In this document: positions 18,811 to 27,772 of the stretch, piece after piece | How the letters are laid out: each line of letters begins with the position of its first letter | Position numbering within the stretch: position 1 is the stretch's first letter | Assembly: GCA_964609775.1 (NCBI GenBank) | Contig: CAZSSJ010000002.1 | Span: 35,723 to 99,722 of the forward strand | Direction: 5' to 3' | DNA length: 64,000 nucleotides | DNA from: CAZNUP01 sp964609775 | GTDB taxonomy: Bacteria > Patescibacteriota > Microgenomatia > JAMCZE01 | Position numbers and translations under genes: made by a program | The notes under the pieces: generated by a model | The model's database searches: none | Told to the model about the DNA's origin: nothing | The model's input: the letters and a program-made list of their open reading frames with translations, nothing else

Positions 18811-18826
18811 TCCAGAGCGTTCTGGA
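18811..18826. promoter_or_regulatory. hairpin/palindrome TCCAGA-GCGT-TCTGGA upstream of a GT2 gene
   Basis: A 6-bp perfect inverted repeat with a 4-base centre. AATT-type flanks extend the symmetry imperfectly. A TTGACC box follows at 18832-18837, and the GT2 start codon is at 18863. The 203-base region 18660-18862 is the longest gap in the first half of the window, so it must carry the divergent promoters. The -10 element is not certain (TAGAAT at 18849 or CTTAAT at 18855). Confidence 0.4.
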
Positions 18827-18862
18827 GAATTTTGACCAGATACTGTGTTAGAATCTTAATAT

Positions 18863-19612
18863 ATGTCTAGCAAAAAGCCTAAAGTAATTGTCGTCATGCC
18901 GGCATACCACGCCGAAAAAACAATTGAAAAAACCTTTGCCGAAGTGCCGAAAGGTTTGGTCAATGAGATCATCCTTGTTGACGATGCCGGCGGCGACAAA
19001 ACCATCGCTATTGCCAAAAAACTGGGAATCACTGTCTATCAGCACTCTCACAATTTAGGTTATGGCGGCAACCAGAAAACTTGCTATTGGGAAGCCCTCA
19101 AAAGAAATCCCGACGTGGTCGTCATGCTCCATCCCGACTATCAATATAATGGCAGCAAGATTAAAGGTCTGGTCGATCCAATTTTAAACGGTGACTATGA
19201 CATGATGTTCGGCAGCCGAATCAAAAGTCGGGGCATGGCCCTGACCGGGGGAATGCCCAAGTCAAAATATTTTTCCAACCGCCTCTTCACCCTGTTTGCT
19301 AATATTCTCCTTGGCGAGAATCTCTCCGAGTACCTAAGCGGGCTTCGAGCCTACAGTCGGAAGTGCTTGGAAAGTGTGCCCTACCAAAGATTTTCTGACG
19401 ACTTTGCTTTTGATCAACAGTTCACCGTTTCCGCCATTGCCAAAAATCTTCGTATTGGCGAAATTCCCATCCCGACACGCTATCATGTCGAGCAACACAC
19501 CCTTCCTTTAATTAGTTTTCGAGGAGTCAAATTTGTTGTCGAAAGTTACTGGATCATCTTTCTCTATCTTCTCCGAAAAGCAAATGTGTATAAAAGCAAA
19601 ATTTTCGACTGA
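18863..19612 (+). CDS. GT2 glycosyltransferase, dolichyl-phosphate glucosyltransferase-like
   Basis: Soluble GT2 of 249 residues. The order of motifs is VVMPAYHAEKTIEKT, ILVDDAGGDKT, HNLGYGGNQKTCY, then MLHPDYQYNG in the metal-binding position, then MFGSRIKSRG and a SGLRAYSR segment. This version, with HPDYQ in place of DADLQ, is common in bacterial polyprenyl-phosphate glucosyltransferase-like GT2 proteins. No membrane helix is seen. It opens a long plus-strand run of overlapping glycan genes after the regulatory gap. Confidence 0.85.
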   Translation: MSSKKPKVIVVMPAYHAEKTIEKTFAEVPKGLVNEIILVDDAGGDKTIAIAKKLGITVYQHSHNLGYGGNQKTCYWEALKRNPDVVVMLHPDYQYNGSKIKGLVDPILNGDYDMMFGSRIKSRGMALTGGMPKSKYFSNRLFTLFANILLGENLSEYLSGLRAYSRKCLESVPYQRFSDDFAFDQQFTVSAIAKNLRIGEIPIPTRYHVEQHTLPLISFRGVKFVVESYWIIFLYLLRKANVYKSKIFD

Positions 19613-19618
19613 TCGTTT

Positions 19619-21076
19619 ATGTGGACGAAATTTTCCTCAGCAGCCTTGTTAATTTTGCTCATCTCCACCTCTCTTCATTTTTACGGCCGATCCTTCACCA
19701 ACTTTTTCTTCCAGGACGATTTTTTCAATATCACCCTGTCTCAAAGTCAAAGCATTATTCAATCTTTTAACATTTTTTCTAAGCCGATACTTGACTTCTA
19801 TTTCTTCCGACCGCTGACGACCCAGCTTTTTTGGGGCGTGACTTTTCCCGTCTTCGGGTGGAATGTCGCTCCATATCACCTAATCGTATCAATATTTTTT
19901 GCCATAAACATATTTTTCATCTATTGGCTATCAACGCTCCTGACAGACAAAAAGCCCATCGCTCTCTTAACCACATTCCTGTACGCCTTCTCCGCCACGC
20001 ATTTCCATCGTCTGTTTTTTCTGTCACAGTTCCAAGAGATCGGCCTGACTACTTTTGTTCTACTGACAATAATATCCTATATTAAAAACAGCAAGCTTTC
20101 TTTAGTCTTTTTCATTCTCGCTTTGACAAGCAAGGAAACTGCCGTTGTCACTCCAATCTTCCTCCTCGTCTTCAGTGTCCTATCAAGTCGCAAACAATAC
20201 CGGCTTCTAGCACTGCATTTTCTAATCCTGGGAGTCTACTTATTTCTTCGTTTCACCTTTTTTGGTTTTGCCTCTGGGGGCCCGTACACCTACGATTTTA
20301 ATCCACTCCACGTCATCAATAACTATGTTTGGTACGGCCTTTGGGCCTTGGGCATCCCGGAGTCTTTCGTCAATTTGAAACTGTTTTTTGTCAACAGATA
20401 TGATGATCTGGGACAGTGGCAATCGTTCTCGTTTATTAATCCCGATATATTCACTGCTTTTGGAATCTGGGGCGGGCCAATTATTCTTGTCTTCGCACTT
20501 TTGTTGTTAACTCTAATTCTAGCCCTAAACAAAAAAAACTGGACCCATTTCTTCCGTCGAGAAAGCATTTTCGCCTCCATGATATTTATCATCTTCCTTT
20601 TGCCAGTTGCCTTCTTTCCTTTCCATAAATTTGCCTACAGCTTAACACTTCCGGCCATAGGCCTGTCTCTGTTTCTGGCCAACCTACTTATCAATTTTTC
20701 TCTGCGTTTCCAAATCTTGTCCCTTGTCTTCTTCATTGCCCTCTCCTTTTTTACGACTCAATACAATGTTTCCGAGCACTGGGCAGTCAAGAAGGCGATA
20801 GTAGCCAAATTGGCTTGGGAATATTTCCGTCAAAACCACCCGGAAAACATCACTGCGGACAACATTTATTTTCGAAATACTGACGCGCCCTATTGCTCGA
20901 TTCTGAAAAATAAATTTAAACCCTCGCAGGAAGTGGCCTATGGTCTCGGCGGAGCCGATAGCCTCAGGCTTCTCTACAACAACCCAGAGTTGAAAGTTTA
21001 TTTTGAAGACTTTGACGACAATCATCATTTGATGGCCGATTCTTTGATGATCGATTCTCGGCAGTTTTTGCCATGA
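19619..21076 (+). CDS. polytopic membrane protein, probable GT-C glycosyltransferase
   Basis: A protein of 485 residues with about eleven helices. The first outer loop has FFQDDFFNIT (acidic pair near residue 33), then FYFFRPLTTQLFWG, then a later TSKETA segment. These are seen in the TMTC/DUF1736-like and related GT-C membrane proteins. A soluble tail of roughly 90 residues follows. It lies 6 bases after the GT2 stop and overlaps the next gene by four bases. Donor and acceptor are unknown. Confidence 0.72.
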   Translation: MWTKFSSAALLILLISTSLHFYGRSFTNFFFQDDFFNITLSQSQSIIQSFNIFSKPILDFYFFRPLTTQLFWGVTFPVFGWNVAPYHLIVSIFFAINIFFIYWLSTLLTDKKPIALLTTFLYAFSATHFHRLFFLSQFQEIGLTTFVLLTIISYIKNSKLSLVFFILALTSKETAVVTPIFLLVFSVLSSRKQYRLLALHFLILGVYLFLRFTFFGFASGGPYTYDFNPLHVINNYVWYGLWALGIPESFVNLKLFFVNRYDDLGQWQSFSFINPDIFTAFGIWGGPIILVFALLLLTLILALNKKNWTHFFRRESIFASMIFIIFLLPVAFFPFHKFAYSLTLPAIGLSLFLANLLINFSLRFQILSLVFFIALSFFTTQYNVSEHWAVKKAIVAKLAWEYFRQNHPENITADNIYFRNTDAPYCSILKNKFKPSQEVAYGLGGADSLRLLYNNPELKVYFEDFDDNHHLMADSLMIDSRQFLP

Positions 21077-22743
21077 AAGCCAACACCTTAGCGATCGTTA
21101 TCATTATTTTCTTAGGGCTTTTTGCCATTCAGGCGCTCTTCACCCCCGGCTTCTACACGAGCCACGACGGCGCCACCCACGCTGCCCGGATTGCCAACTA
21201 CTTCCTTGCCCTTGCAGACCACCAGTTTCCCCCCAGGTGGGCTCCGCTTCTTAATGGCGGGATGGGCTCGCCGATTTTTGTTTACATCTATCCCTTGCCC
21301 TATTTTCTCGGCGCGTTAGTTCACGCCATTGGGCTATCTTTTACCGACAGTTTTAAAGCCATCCTTGGTCTGGCCTACATTGCTTCCGGAATAACTTTTT
21401 ATATTTGGATGCGCAAACACTTTGCGGTCTGGTCTTCTCTTGCAGCGGCAGCAGTTTATCTGTTTGCTCCCTATCGCTTTTCCCTGTTGTTTGTTCGGGC
21501 TGCTTTTGCCGAAAGTATTGCCTACACTTTTGTTCCCCTGGTTTTTTTATCTATCGACCAAATGTTTTCCTCTAAAAATACGCGAAGATCAATTGCCTTC
21601 GGAGCAATGTCCACCAACCTTTTGCTACTGTCTCATAATCTGGTAGCCTTCATCTTCTTGCCATTAGCCTTTTTGTATTCATTAGTCCTTTTCTGTCAAA
21701 GCAAAAAACTGTCAGCACTAATCAACTATTTTCTTTGCACCATCTTTGGATTTTTAATCTCTGCCTTTATCTACGTCCCGGACTTTCTAGAAAAAAAATA
21801 CATCCGCTTTGACGAATTGATTAGTTATTATCAGAATCACTTCGTCTATTTTTGGCAGTTCCTCCGCTCACCCTGGGACTATGGCTTTTCTTTCCTTGGT
21901 CCAGCTGACGCCATGAGTTTTCAAATCGGACTCGGCCAGCTTCTTGTACTGATTTTCTCACTGGTAATCTTGATCAGAATAATTATCTTCAAGAAGAAAG
22001 ATAAACACTTCGCCAAGCTGATTTTCTTTTTAACCCTTTTTGCCGCTGCGGTGCTCTTAATGCTCGAAAGTCCCTTGAGTCGAATCCTCTGGAAAAACAT
22101 TCCGGGACTCTCAACGATTGACTACCCCTGGCGGCTTTTGGGCATCACCACCTTTTCTCTGGCTGCTGTTTCAGGCGTTGTCGTCGACCAAAGTGGAAAA
22201 AGACTGAAAACGCTCCTGGCGACTGTCATTATTCTCGGAGTGCTCATTGCCAATCGCCACCATTTGCGCATTAATCAGCAAGTTTTCCTTCCTGATTCCC
22301 AATTTCTTTCCTACAGTGGTTCCGCGACCCATCTTGGCGAGTTTACCCCTGTCACTCGCGCCAGCTCAAAATTCATTCCTTTCCCCGACACCATCCAGGT
22401 CGTTTCCGGAAAAGCCACCATCGTCAAGCAAACAGAAAAGTCTGCAGGTAAAAAGTACCTCATCAATGCCTCGGAAAAGACCAAAATTCGCCTCAACACC
22501 CTCTATTTTCCCGGATGGCAAATTGCTCTTGATGGTAAAGTTCTGCGTTTGGAGACCGATTTCCAAATCACCGGGGACACCAATTTGAAAACTGACGTTG
22601 ACCAGAGCGGACTTATATACGTCGACGTCTCTAAAGGTAAGCACGTGTTGACGGCTAAGTTCGCGGAAACTCCGGTGCGCCAGATAGCCGATTTCATGTC
22701 TCTCGGGTCGTTTGTTGTAGTATTAATCTTGCTTGTTATCTAA
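21073..22743 (+). CDS. YfhO/PTPS-related polytopic membrane protein
   Basis: A protein of 556 residues with about eleven helices and a C-terminal extracytoplasmic beta-rich domain of 150 residues. The loop YTSHDGATHAARIANYFLAL followed by QFPPRWAPLLNGGMGSPIF and YIYPLPYFLGA is typical of the membrane family named 6-pyruvoyl-tetrahydropterin synthase related (PF10131), which resembles YfhO. The name reflects a database label, not pterin chemistry. The acidic HDGATH loop is where a GT-C enzyme would bind metal and donor. Confidence 0.75.
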   Translation: MKANTLAIVIIIFLGLFAIQALFTPGFYTSHDGATHAARIANYFLALADHQFPPRWAPLLNGGMGSPIFVYIYPLPYFLGALVHAIGLSFTDSFKAILGLAYIASGITFYIWMRKHFAVWSSLAAAAVYLFAPYRFSLLFVRAAFAESIAYTFVPLVFLSIDQMFSSKNTRRSIAFGAMSTNLLLLSHNLVAFIFLPLAFLYSLVLFCQSKKLSALINYFLCTIFGFLISAFIYVPDFLEKKYIRFDELISYYQNHFVYFWQFLRSPWDYGFSFLGPADAMSFQIGLGQLLVLIFSLVILIRIIIFKKKDKHFAKLIFFLTLFAAAVLLMLESPLSRILWKNIPGLSTIDYPWRLLGITTFSLAAVSGVVVDQSGKRLKTLLATVIILGVLIANRHHLRINQQVFLPDSQFLSYSGSATHLGEFTPVTRASSKFIPFPDTIQVVSGKATIVKQTEKSAGKKYLINASEKTKIRLNTLYFPGWQIALDGKVLRLETDFQITGDTNLKTDVDQSGLIYVDVSKGKHVLTAKFAETPVRQIADFMSLGSFVVVLILLVI

Positions 22744-22749
22744 CAACCA

Positions 22750-23508
22750 ATGAAACTTTCCGTTGTCCTGGCCACTTTCAACGAGGAACAAAATATTGAT
22801 CGCTGCCTCAAAGCCGTTTTCAAATGGGCTGACGAAATTGTCGTTGTTGACGGTCGTTCCACTGACAAAACCATCGCTATTGCCCGAAAGTTCAAAGCCA
22901 GGATCATCGTCACAGATAATCCTCCGATGTTCCACATCAATAAACAAAAAGCCATCGACGCGGCGAAAGGTGATTGGGTTTTGCAACTGGACGCTGATGA
23001 AGTTGTCACTCCCGAGCTTAAGAAAGAAATTGATTTCACAATGAATAGTGATCCCGATGAAAATGGTTTTTGGATTCCCAGAAAAAATTACTTCCTTGGT
23101 AAGTTTCTGACTAAAGGGGGGGCCTATCCCGACTACACTCTGCGCCTCTATCGCCGGACTAAAGGCCGCCTTCCTTGTAGGAGCGTTCATGAGCAAGCAG
23201 TCGTTGAAGGTAAGATCGGCTATCTAAAAAATCCCATTTTGCACTATGCCGACCCCACTTTTGGCCGCTACATTGAAAGATTCAACCGCTACACTGATCT
23301 AGCCGCTCACAATGTTACCGGAGGCCTGCTGACAAATCTTTTGTGGAAACCGCTTTTTGACCCTCTGCAAGGTTTTTTGCTCATCTACTTTCGTCACTTG
23401 GGCTTTCTCGACGGCTTTCCAGGATTTATCTGGGCCCTCTTTTCCGCCCTCAATTTTCCGATTGCATACTTTAAATCAATTGACATCAAAGAGGGGAGAG
23501 TGACCTAA
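22750..23508 (+). CDS. GT2 glycosyltransferase (WaaE/KdtX-like)
   Basis: Soluble GT2 of 252 residues. It shows VVLATFNEEQNIDRCL, IVVVDGRSTDKT, then LQLDADEVVTPELKKEI with the DxD near residue 78, then AYPDYTLRLYRR and RSVHEQAVV, the WaaE-type acceptor motifs. It is a paralogue of the GT2 at 1918-2724. The C-terminal 60 residues are aromatic-rich and may touch the membrane. Confidence 0.87.
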   Translation: MKLSVVLATFNEEQNIDRCLKAVFKWADEIVVVDGRSTDKTIAIARKFKARIIVTDNPPMFHINKQKAIDAAKGDWVLQLDADEVVTPELKKEIDFTMNSDPDENGFWIPRKNYFLGKFLTKGGAYPDYTLRLYRRTKGRLPCRSVHEQAVVEGKIGYLKNPILHYADPTFGRYIERFNRYTDLAAHNVTGGLLTNLLWKPLFDPLQGFLLIYFRHLGFLDGFPGFIWALFSALNFPIAYFKSIDIKEGRVT

Positions 23509-23509
23509 C

Positions 23510-24559
23510 TTGCGCCTTGGTTTTGTCCGGCCACCGAATGCGGGGAATTTGATAAGAGGTGTCGGTACTTACGCTGATCACTTATATATTGCCTTGCAGA
23601 ATGCTGGGGTGGGGGTGCATTGGCTTTCCCCGACATACCCGGTGCTAAACGCCAGTAATTTCGACCTGATCCATTATCCCTATTTTGACCTCTTCTTTCT
23701 GACACAACCAATAACACTAGGTAAGTCAGTTATCACTGTTCATGATTTGACACCCTTAGTTCTTCCGAAATATTTCCCTGCAGGACCAAGAGGCCATCTT
23801 AAGTGGCAAGTCCAGAAAAATATCCTCCGAACTTCTTCGGCCGTCATCACCGTTTCCCAGGCTTCTAAAAAAGACATTGTCAACATAACTGGTTTGAAAC
23901 CAGAAAAAATAATAGTTACTTACGAAGCAGCAGGCGAAAGTTTCCGGAAGCTAACCAGCTTGGCCCAGCTAAAGACCGTTAAAAATAAATTGGCCTTACC
24001 TGAAAAGTTTCTGCTTTATGTTGGTGACGTCAACGCCAATAAAAATATTCCCATGTTGCTTGAGGCCTTTGCGCAGTTTAAAAAAACTTCTCTCGGGGGA
24101 ACCTTTTCCCTCGTGCTTGCCGGTGGAGCTTTCTTTAAAAAAGATCTTTTAGAGACAGAAAATATCCGGAGGTTGATCGAAGAGCTCAAGATTAAAAACG
24201 CCGTCATCCTTCCCGGTTTCGTGGAAACAAGCGACCTCGTCGGCCTCTATAATCTCGCCTCCGCCTACATTCAACCATCGCTCTATGAAGGTTTTGGTCT
24301 GCCGGTCTTGGAAGCCATGGCTTGCGGCACTCCGGTGATCTGCGGACGAAACAGCAGCCTTCCTGAAGTGGCCGGGGACGCTGCTATCTATACAGACGTG
24401 ACTAACGTAGCTGAATTTGCCCACACTATTACCTCGGTGGTCAGCTCTCCCAGGGATAAGTACACGCCAAAATGTCTTGCTCAGGCGGCCAAATTCAGCT
24501 GGGATAAAACCGCCAAGGAAACAATCGCTGTCTATGAGAAAGTTCTTAAAAACAAATAG
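23510..24559 (+). CDS. GT4 glycosyltransferase
   Basis: GT-B enzyme of 349 residues. The start is TTG at 23510, supported by the purine-rich GAGGGGAG about ten bases upstream and by the protein start MRLGFVRPPN. The N-domain holds IRGVGTYADHL; the C-domain holds LLYVGDVNANKNI and the donor-binding EGFGLPVLEAMACGTPVI (E-x7-E). It most resembles the mannosyltransferase group of GT4 seen in O-antigen and capsule clusters. The following gene starts 26 bases before this stop. Confidence 0.87.
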   Translation: MRLGFVRPPNAGNLIRGVGTYADHLYIALQNAGVGVHWLSPTYPVLNASNFDLIHYPYFDLFFLTQPITLGKSVITVHDLTPLVLPKYFPAGPRGHLKWQVQKNILRTSSAVITVSQASKKDIVNITGLKPEKIIVTYEAAGESFRKLTSLAQLKTVKNKLALPEKFLLYVGDVNANKNIPMLLEAFAQFKKTSLGGTFSLVLAGGAFFKKDLLETENIRRLIEELKIKNAVILPGFVETSDLVGLYNLASAYIQPSLYEGFGLPVLEAMACGTPVICGRNSSLPEVAGDAAIYTDVTNVAEFAHTITSVVSSPRDKYTPKCLAQAAKFSWDKTAKETIAVYEKVLKNK

Positions 24560-25637
24560 CTTTGTCATCACCGTCTTTGTCATTTGGCGCCTGGCGATGT
24601 TTCTCCTTGGCCTGCCGGGGTTTTCCATCCTGACCTTCAAAGCCAGCTTCCCCAAAATTGACGAGATGCTCATCGCCTCTGGCTTTCCTCAGTGGCTGTG
24701 GCAGTGGGGAAACTTCGACGGCGTGCACTATCTGGACATTGCCCAAAACGGCTATCACGGCTCTGGGCTCCAGGTCTTTTTCCCCGTCTTTCCGCTCCTG
24801 ATAAAACTGGGCAGTTTCCTTACCGGCAACTACTTTCTCTCCGGTCTGGTGATCTCCAATTTGGCCATTTTGCTTGCGGGCATAACTTTATTTCAGCTTG
24901 TCAGCCGTGACTTCGACAACAAAACAGCCCGTTGGGCGGTCATCTTTTTGTTCGCCTTTCCCACTTCATTTTTCTTCGGCAGCGTCTATACCGAGTCGCT
25001 CTTTCTTCTTTTTCTCTTGCTCACTTTTCTCAAAACCGGCTGGCTTTCCGGGCTTTTCTCTTTTCTTGCCGGTGGAACCAGGTTAGTCGGAGCTTTTCTT
25101 ACTCCGGTGCTGGTCGCTTTTCGACCAAGAAACTGGTGGGGGATTCTTGCTGGAGGCGGCATCGGACTTTATATCTCCTACTTAACACTAACTTTCGGCA
25201 ATCCGTTCTATTTTCTAACCGGCCAAGGAGCCTTCAAAAACGCCAGGGCCAATTCTCTTGAGTCCTTAGTCCTTCCTCCGCAAGTGCTTTACCGTTACAT
25301 CAAAATCTTAACCACCGCGAGTCCTGCCCACTATGACTATTGGATTGCCGCACTCGAGTTGGCTGCTTTCATCTTTGGCCTCATCATAGTGCTTTACTTA
25401 ACACTCAGGAAAAAAATGCCCGCTCCCTACCTCATTTTTTCCTTCCTGGCGCTTCTCCTCCCTAGCTTTTCCGGCACTCTGTCATCCATGCCCCGCTATC
25501 TATTGTCAATTTTCCCGATCTTTATCGGTTTAGCTATAATCAAAAATAACTCTGTTAAAGTTGGCATCGTGACGCTTTTTACACTATTATTAGCCGCATT
25601 GACAATCCTTTTTACCCGAGGCTACTGGGTCAGTTGA
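24534..25637 (+). CDS. PIG-V-like (GT76) mannosyltransferase
   Basis: Polytopic protein of 367 residues and about nine helices. The first outer loop reads NFDGVHYLDIAQNGY (FD at residues 61-62), then VFFPVFPLLIKL, the signature of the PIG-V/GPI mannosyltransferase 2 family of GT-C enzymes that use dolichyl-phosphate mannose. Another conserved stretch is FPTSFFFGSVYTESLF. ATG 24534 is chosen because the 39 residues upstream are in an overlapping frame of the GT4 gene and are not hydrophobic. The DPM1-like GT2 directly downstream could make its donor. Confidence 0.85.
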   Translation: MRKFLKTNSFVITVFVIWRLAMFLLGLPGFSILTFKASFPKIDEMLIASGFPQWLWQWGNFDGVHYLDIAQNGYHGSGLQVFFPVFPLLIKLGSFLTGNYFLSGLVISNLAILLAGITLFQLVSRDFDNKTARWAVIFLFAFPTSFFFGSVYTESLFLLFLLLTFLKTGWLSGLFSFLAGGTRLVGAFLTPVLVAFRPRNWWGILAGGGIGLYISYLTLTFGNPFYFLTGQGAFKNARANSLESLVLPPQVLYRYIKILTTASPAHYDYWIAALELAAFIFGLIIVLYLTLRKKMPAPYLIFSFLALLLPSFSGTLSSMPRYLLSIFPIFIGLAIIKNNSVKVGIVTLFTLLLAALTILFTRGYWVS

Positions 25638-25640
25638 CAC

Positions 25641-26321
25641 GTGCCAAAAATCCTAGTTGTCATCCCTGCTTTTAATGAACAAGCTACCTTGCTCTCCGTC
25701 CTATCCGACGTGTTAAAGAACATCCCGGCTGATGTACTTGTCGTCAACGACGGGTCTTCTGATTCGACTAAAGATATAGCGCTTAAAAACAATGTCTTTG
25801 TGGTCTCCCACGTCGCCAACCGCGGTCTTGGCGCGGCCTTGGGAACCGGTTTTGAGTTTGCCAGGAAAAGAGATTATGACATTTTGGTCACTTTCGACGC
25901 GGATGGTCAACACACTTCGAAAGACGCCTTAAAACTCATCCGGACAATCGACAAGGGGAGAGCAGATGTGGCTATCGGCAGCCGGCTTTTGACCAAAACT
26001 GCGATGCCTTTGGATCGAAAAGTGCTCAACTATCTGAGCGACCTGTTAACCTATATTTTCTATGGTGTCTGGACAACAGACTCCCAGTCCGGTCTGCGGG
26101 CTTTTAATAAGGAGGCAATTTCAGAAATTAAAATTATGACTGACCGCATGGAGGTCAGCAGTGAATTTTTTAGAGAGATAAAACGCAATCATTTAACTTT
26201 TAAAGAAGTCGCCATTCAGGCAATCTACACTGATTATAGTTTGTCAAAAGGCCAGGACAAAAAGGGTAATTGGAATGCTTTGTCGATTGGAGTTAAAATG
26301 CTCTTAAGGCTTTTTTCCTAA
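25641..26321 (+). CDS. DPM1-like GT2 glycosyltransferase paired with DUF2304
   Basis: Soluble GT2 of 226 residues starting at GTG 25641. It shows LVVIPAFNEQATL, LVVNDGSSDST, NRGLGAALGTGF, then the metal motif VTFDADGQH and SRLLTKTAMP. The SQSGLRAF segment is typical of dolichol-phosphate mannose synthase relatives. The stop is immediately followed by a DUF2304 gene, a widespread pairing in which the small membrane protein likely anchors or helps the transferase. Together with the PIG-V homologue upstream it forms a donor/transferase module. Confidence 0.88.
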   Translation: MPKILVVIPAFNEQATLLSVLSDVLKNIPADVLVVNDGSSDSTKDIALKNNVFVVSHVANRGLGAALGTGFEFARKRDYDILVTFDADGQHTSKDALKLIRTIDKGRADVAIGSRLLTKTAMPLDRKVLNYLSDLLTYIFYGVWTTDSQSGLRAFNKEAISEIKIMTDRMEVSSEFFREIKRNHLTFKEVAIQAIYTDYSLSKGQDKKGNWNALSIGVKMLLRLFS

Positions 26322-26666
26322 GTGACACTAATTCAATTGCTACTATCGATCTTTCTGCTCTTTGCTCTCAGCCGGGTGATATTGCGCTTCCGTGGCGGCC
26401 AACTCTCACCCTTAGAATTCGCCTTTTGGTCGATCCTCTTCGTGGCAGCAATTTTTGGAATTTTTCTCCCCGAGCAAACGTCGCAACTGGCTAAAATATT
26501 AGGAATTGGTCGAGGAGCAGACCTGGTCGTTTATGTCTCAATTGTAATCATTTTCTACCTTGTTTTTAGACTCTATATTATGATCGAGAATCTCCGTCAC
26601 GAAATAACCGAGATTGTCAGAAAAATAGCTCTGGAAAATGTCATCAAATCGAAAACAAAAAAGTAA
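26322..26666 (+). CDS. DUF2304 small membrane protein
   Basis: A protein of 114 residues starting at a GTG that abuts the previous stop. It has three hydrophobic helices separated by RFRGGQLSPLEFAFWSILFV and the loop FLPEQTSQLAKILGIGRGAD, then a charged coil tail (IENLRHEITEIVRKI). The GRGADLVVY motif and size match DUF2304 (PF10066). Members almost always follow a DPM1-like GT2, as here, and are thought to act as its membrane partner. Confidence 0.9.
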   Translation: MTLIQLLLSIFLLFALSRVILRFRGGQLSPLEFAFWSILFVAAIFGIFLPEQTSQLAKILGIGRGADLVVYVSIVIIFYLVFRLYIMIENLRHEITEIVRKIALENVIKSKTKK

Positions 26667-27772
26667 TGAAAATTTTGTGGATCACTGAGTTTTTCCCCGC
26701 AACTTCGGCCGGAGAAATAACGGGGGGAGTTGAAGCGCGCTGTTTTTATGTCAGCCGATACCTTAAAAAGAGGGGAGTAGAACTAGAAGTCATTACCCGT
26801 CCCACCGGAGGAGAAACATGGTATCATGCTTCCCTCTCTTCAATCCCCAATAGGATCCTTTTTACCCTCAAAGCGATCATTAAAGGACTTGGAACTGACT
26901 TTGATCTGGTCGAGGGCTCGAACTCCGCCACCTATCCAGTTGCTGCCCTTTTGGGACTCCTTAAAAGAAAGCCAATCGTTTTTTGGTACCCCGACGTCTT
27001 CCAAGGAAGTTGGGTCGCCAAAGTGGGTTTAGTGGGCATTCTTGGTAATATCTCAGACTGGATACTTTTCAAGATGCCAAACGTTCACTACATTGCCATC
27101 AGCCAGACAACGAAGCGTAAGCTCATGTCTAAGGGCGTAAGCGAGCTTAAAATTACCGTTATCTATTGTGGCATTGAACCAAAGGAGATATCCGCAATTA
27201 AAACTAATGGTCAGAAGACCACCCTCTCAGCCGTCAGCCGCTTAGTTGCCTATAAACACCTCGACGAGTTGATTAAAGCCGGGCAAATTCTCGTCCAAAA
27301 GCATCCCGACCTCAGCGTTAGCATTATTGGCCAAGGGCCGGAGGAACAAAAGTTAAAAAACCTGGCCAAAAGAATCGGGGTGGCAAAAAATATCAATTTT
27401 TTGGGATTTGTTAAAGACCACAAAGACGTTCTCGGAGTGGTCAATAAGTCCCAAGTTTTTGTGCACCCCTCGACTGTAGAAGGCTTTGGCATTGCTTTAA
27501 TGGAGGCGGCAGCGCTGGGCGTTCCCTATGTTGCCGCTCGTCTTCCTATAGTCACGGAAGTGACTCGGACTGGCCAAGGAGGACTGCTGTTTGCAGCCGG
27601 AAATCACCACGATTTAGCTTCGAAAATTGACCAGCTCTTAACCTCTCGAAAGTTATATTTAACCAAGGCCAAACAAGCTGCTGCCCTCGCCGCCCACTAC
27701 TCTTGGCATGAAGCCGCAAAGCAAACAGAGCGTCTTTACAGGAAACGTGTCCAGAACAAAGCGATAGCATGA
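26666..27772 (+). CDS. GT4 glycosyltransferase
   Basis: GT-B enzyme of 368 residues. N-terminal ITGGVEARCFYVSRYL is the acceptor-side glycine loop. The C-domain has SAVSRLVAYKHLDELI, then SIIGQGPEEQKL and the donor motif EGFGIALMEAAALGVPYV. This is the standard GT4 layout. Start ATG overlaps the last base of the DUF2304 gene, so the genes are translationally linked. The nucleotide sugar and acceptor are not predictable. Confidence 0.87.
   Translation: MKILWITEFFPATSAGEITGGVEARCFYVSRYLKKRGVELEVITRPTGGETWYHASLSSIPNRILFTLKAIIKGLGTDFDLVEGSNSATYPVAALLGLLKRKPIVFWYPDVFQGSWVAKVGLVGILGNISDWILFKMPNVHYIAISQTTKRKLMSKGVSELKITVIYCGIEPKEISAIKTNGQKTTLSAVSRLVAYKHLDELIKAGQILVQKHPDLSVSIIGQGPEEQKLKNLAKRIGVAKNINFLGFVKDHKDVLGVVNKSQVFVHPSTVEGFGIALMEAAALGVPYVAARLPIVTEVTRTGQGGLLFAAGNHHDLASKIDQLLTSRKLYLTKAKQAAALAAHYSWHEAAKQTERLYRKRVQNKAIA

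Noticed and set aside
21073..22743. Pterin enzyme suggested by the family label 6-pyruvoyl-tetrahydropterin synthase related
   Set aside because: The protein is a polytopic membrane protein with no pterin-binding motifs; the label is historical.
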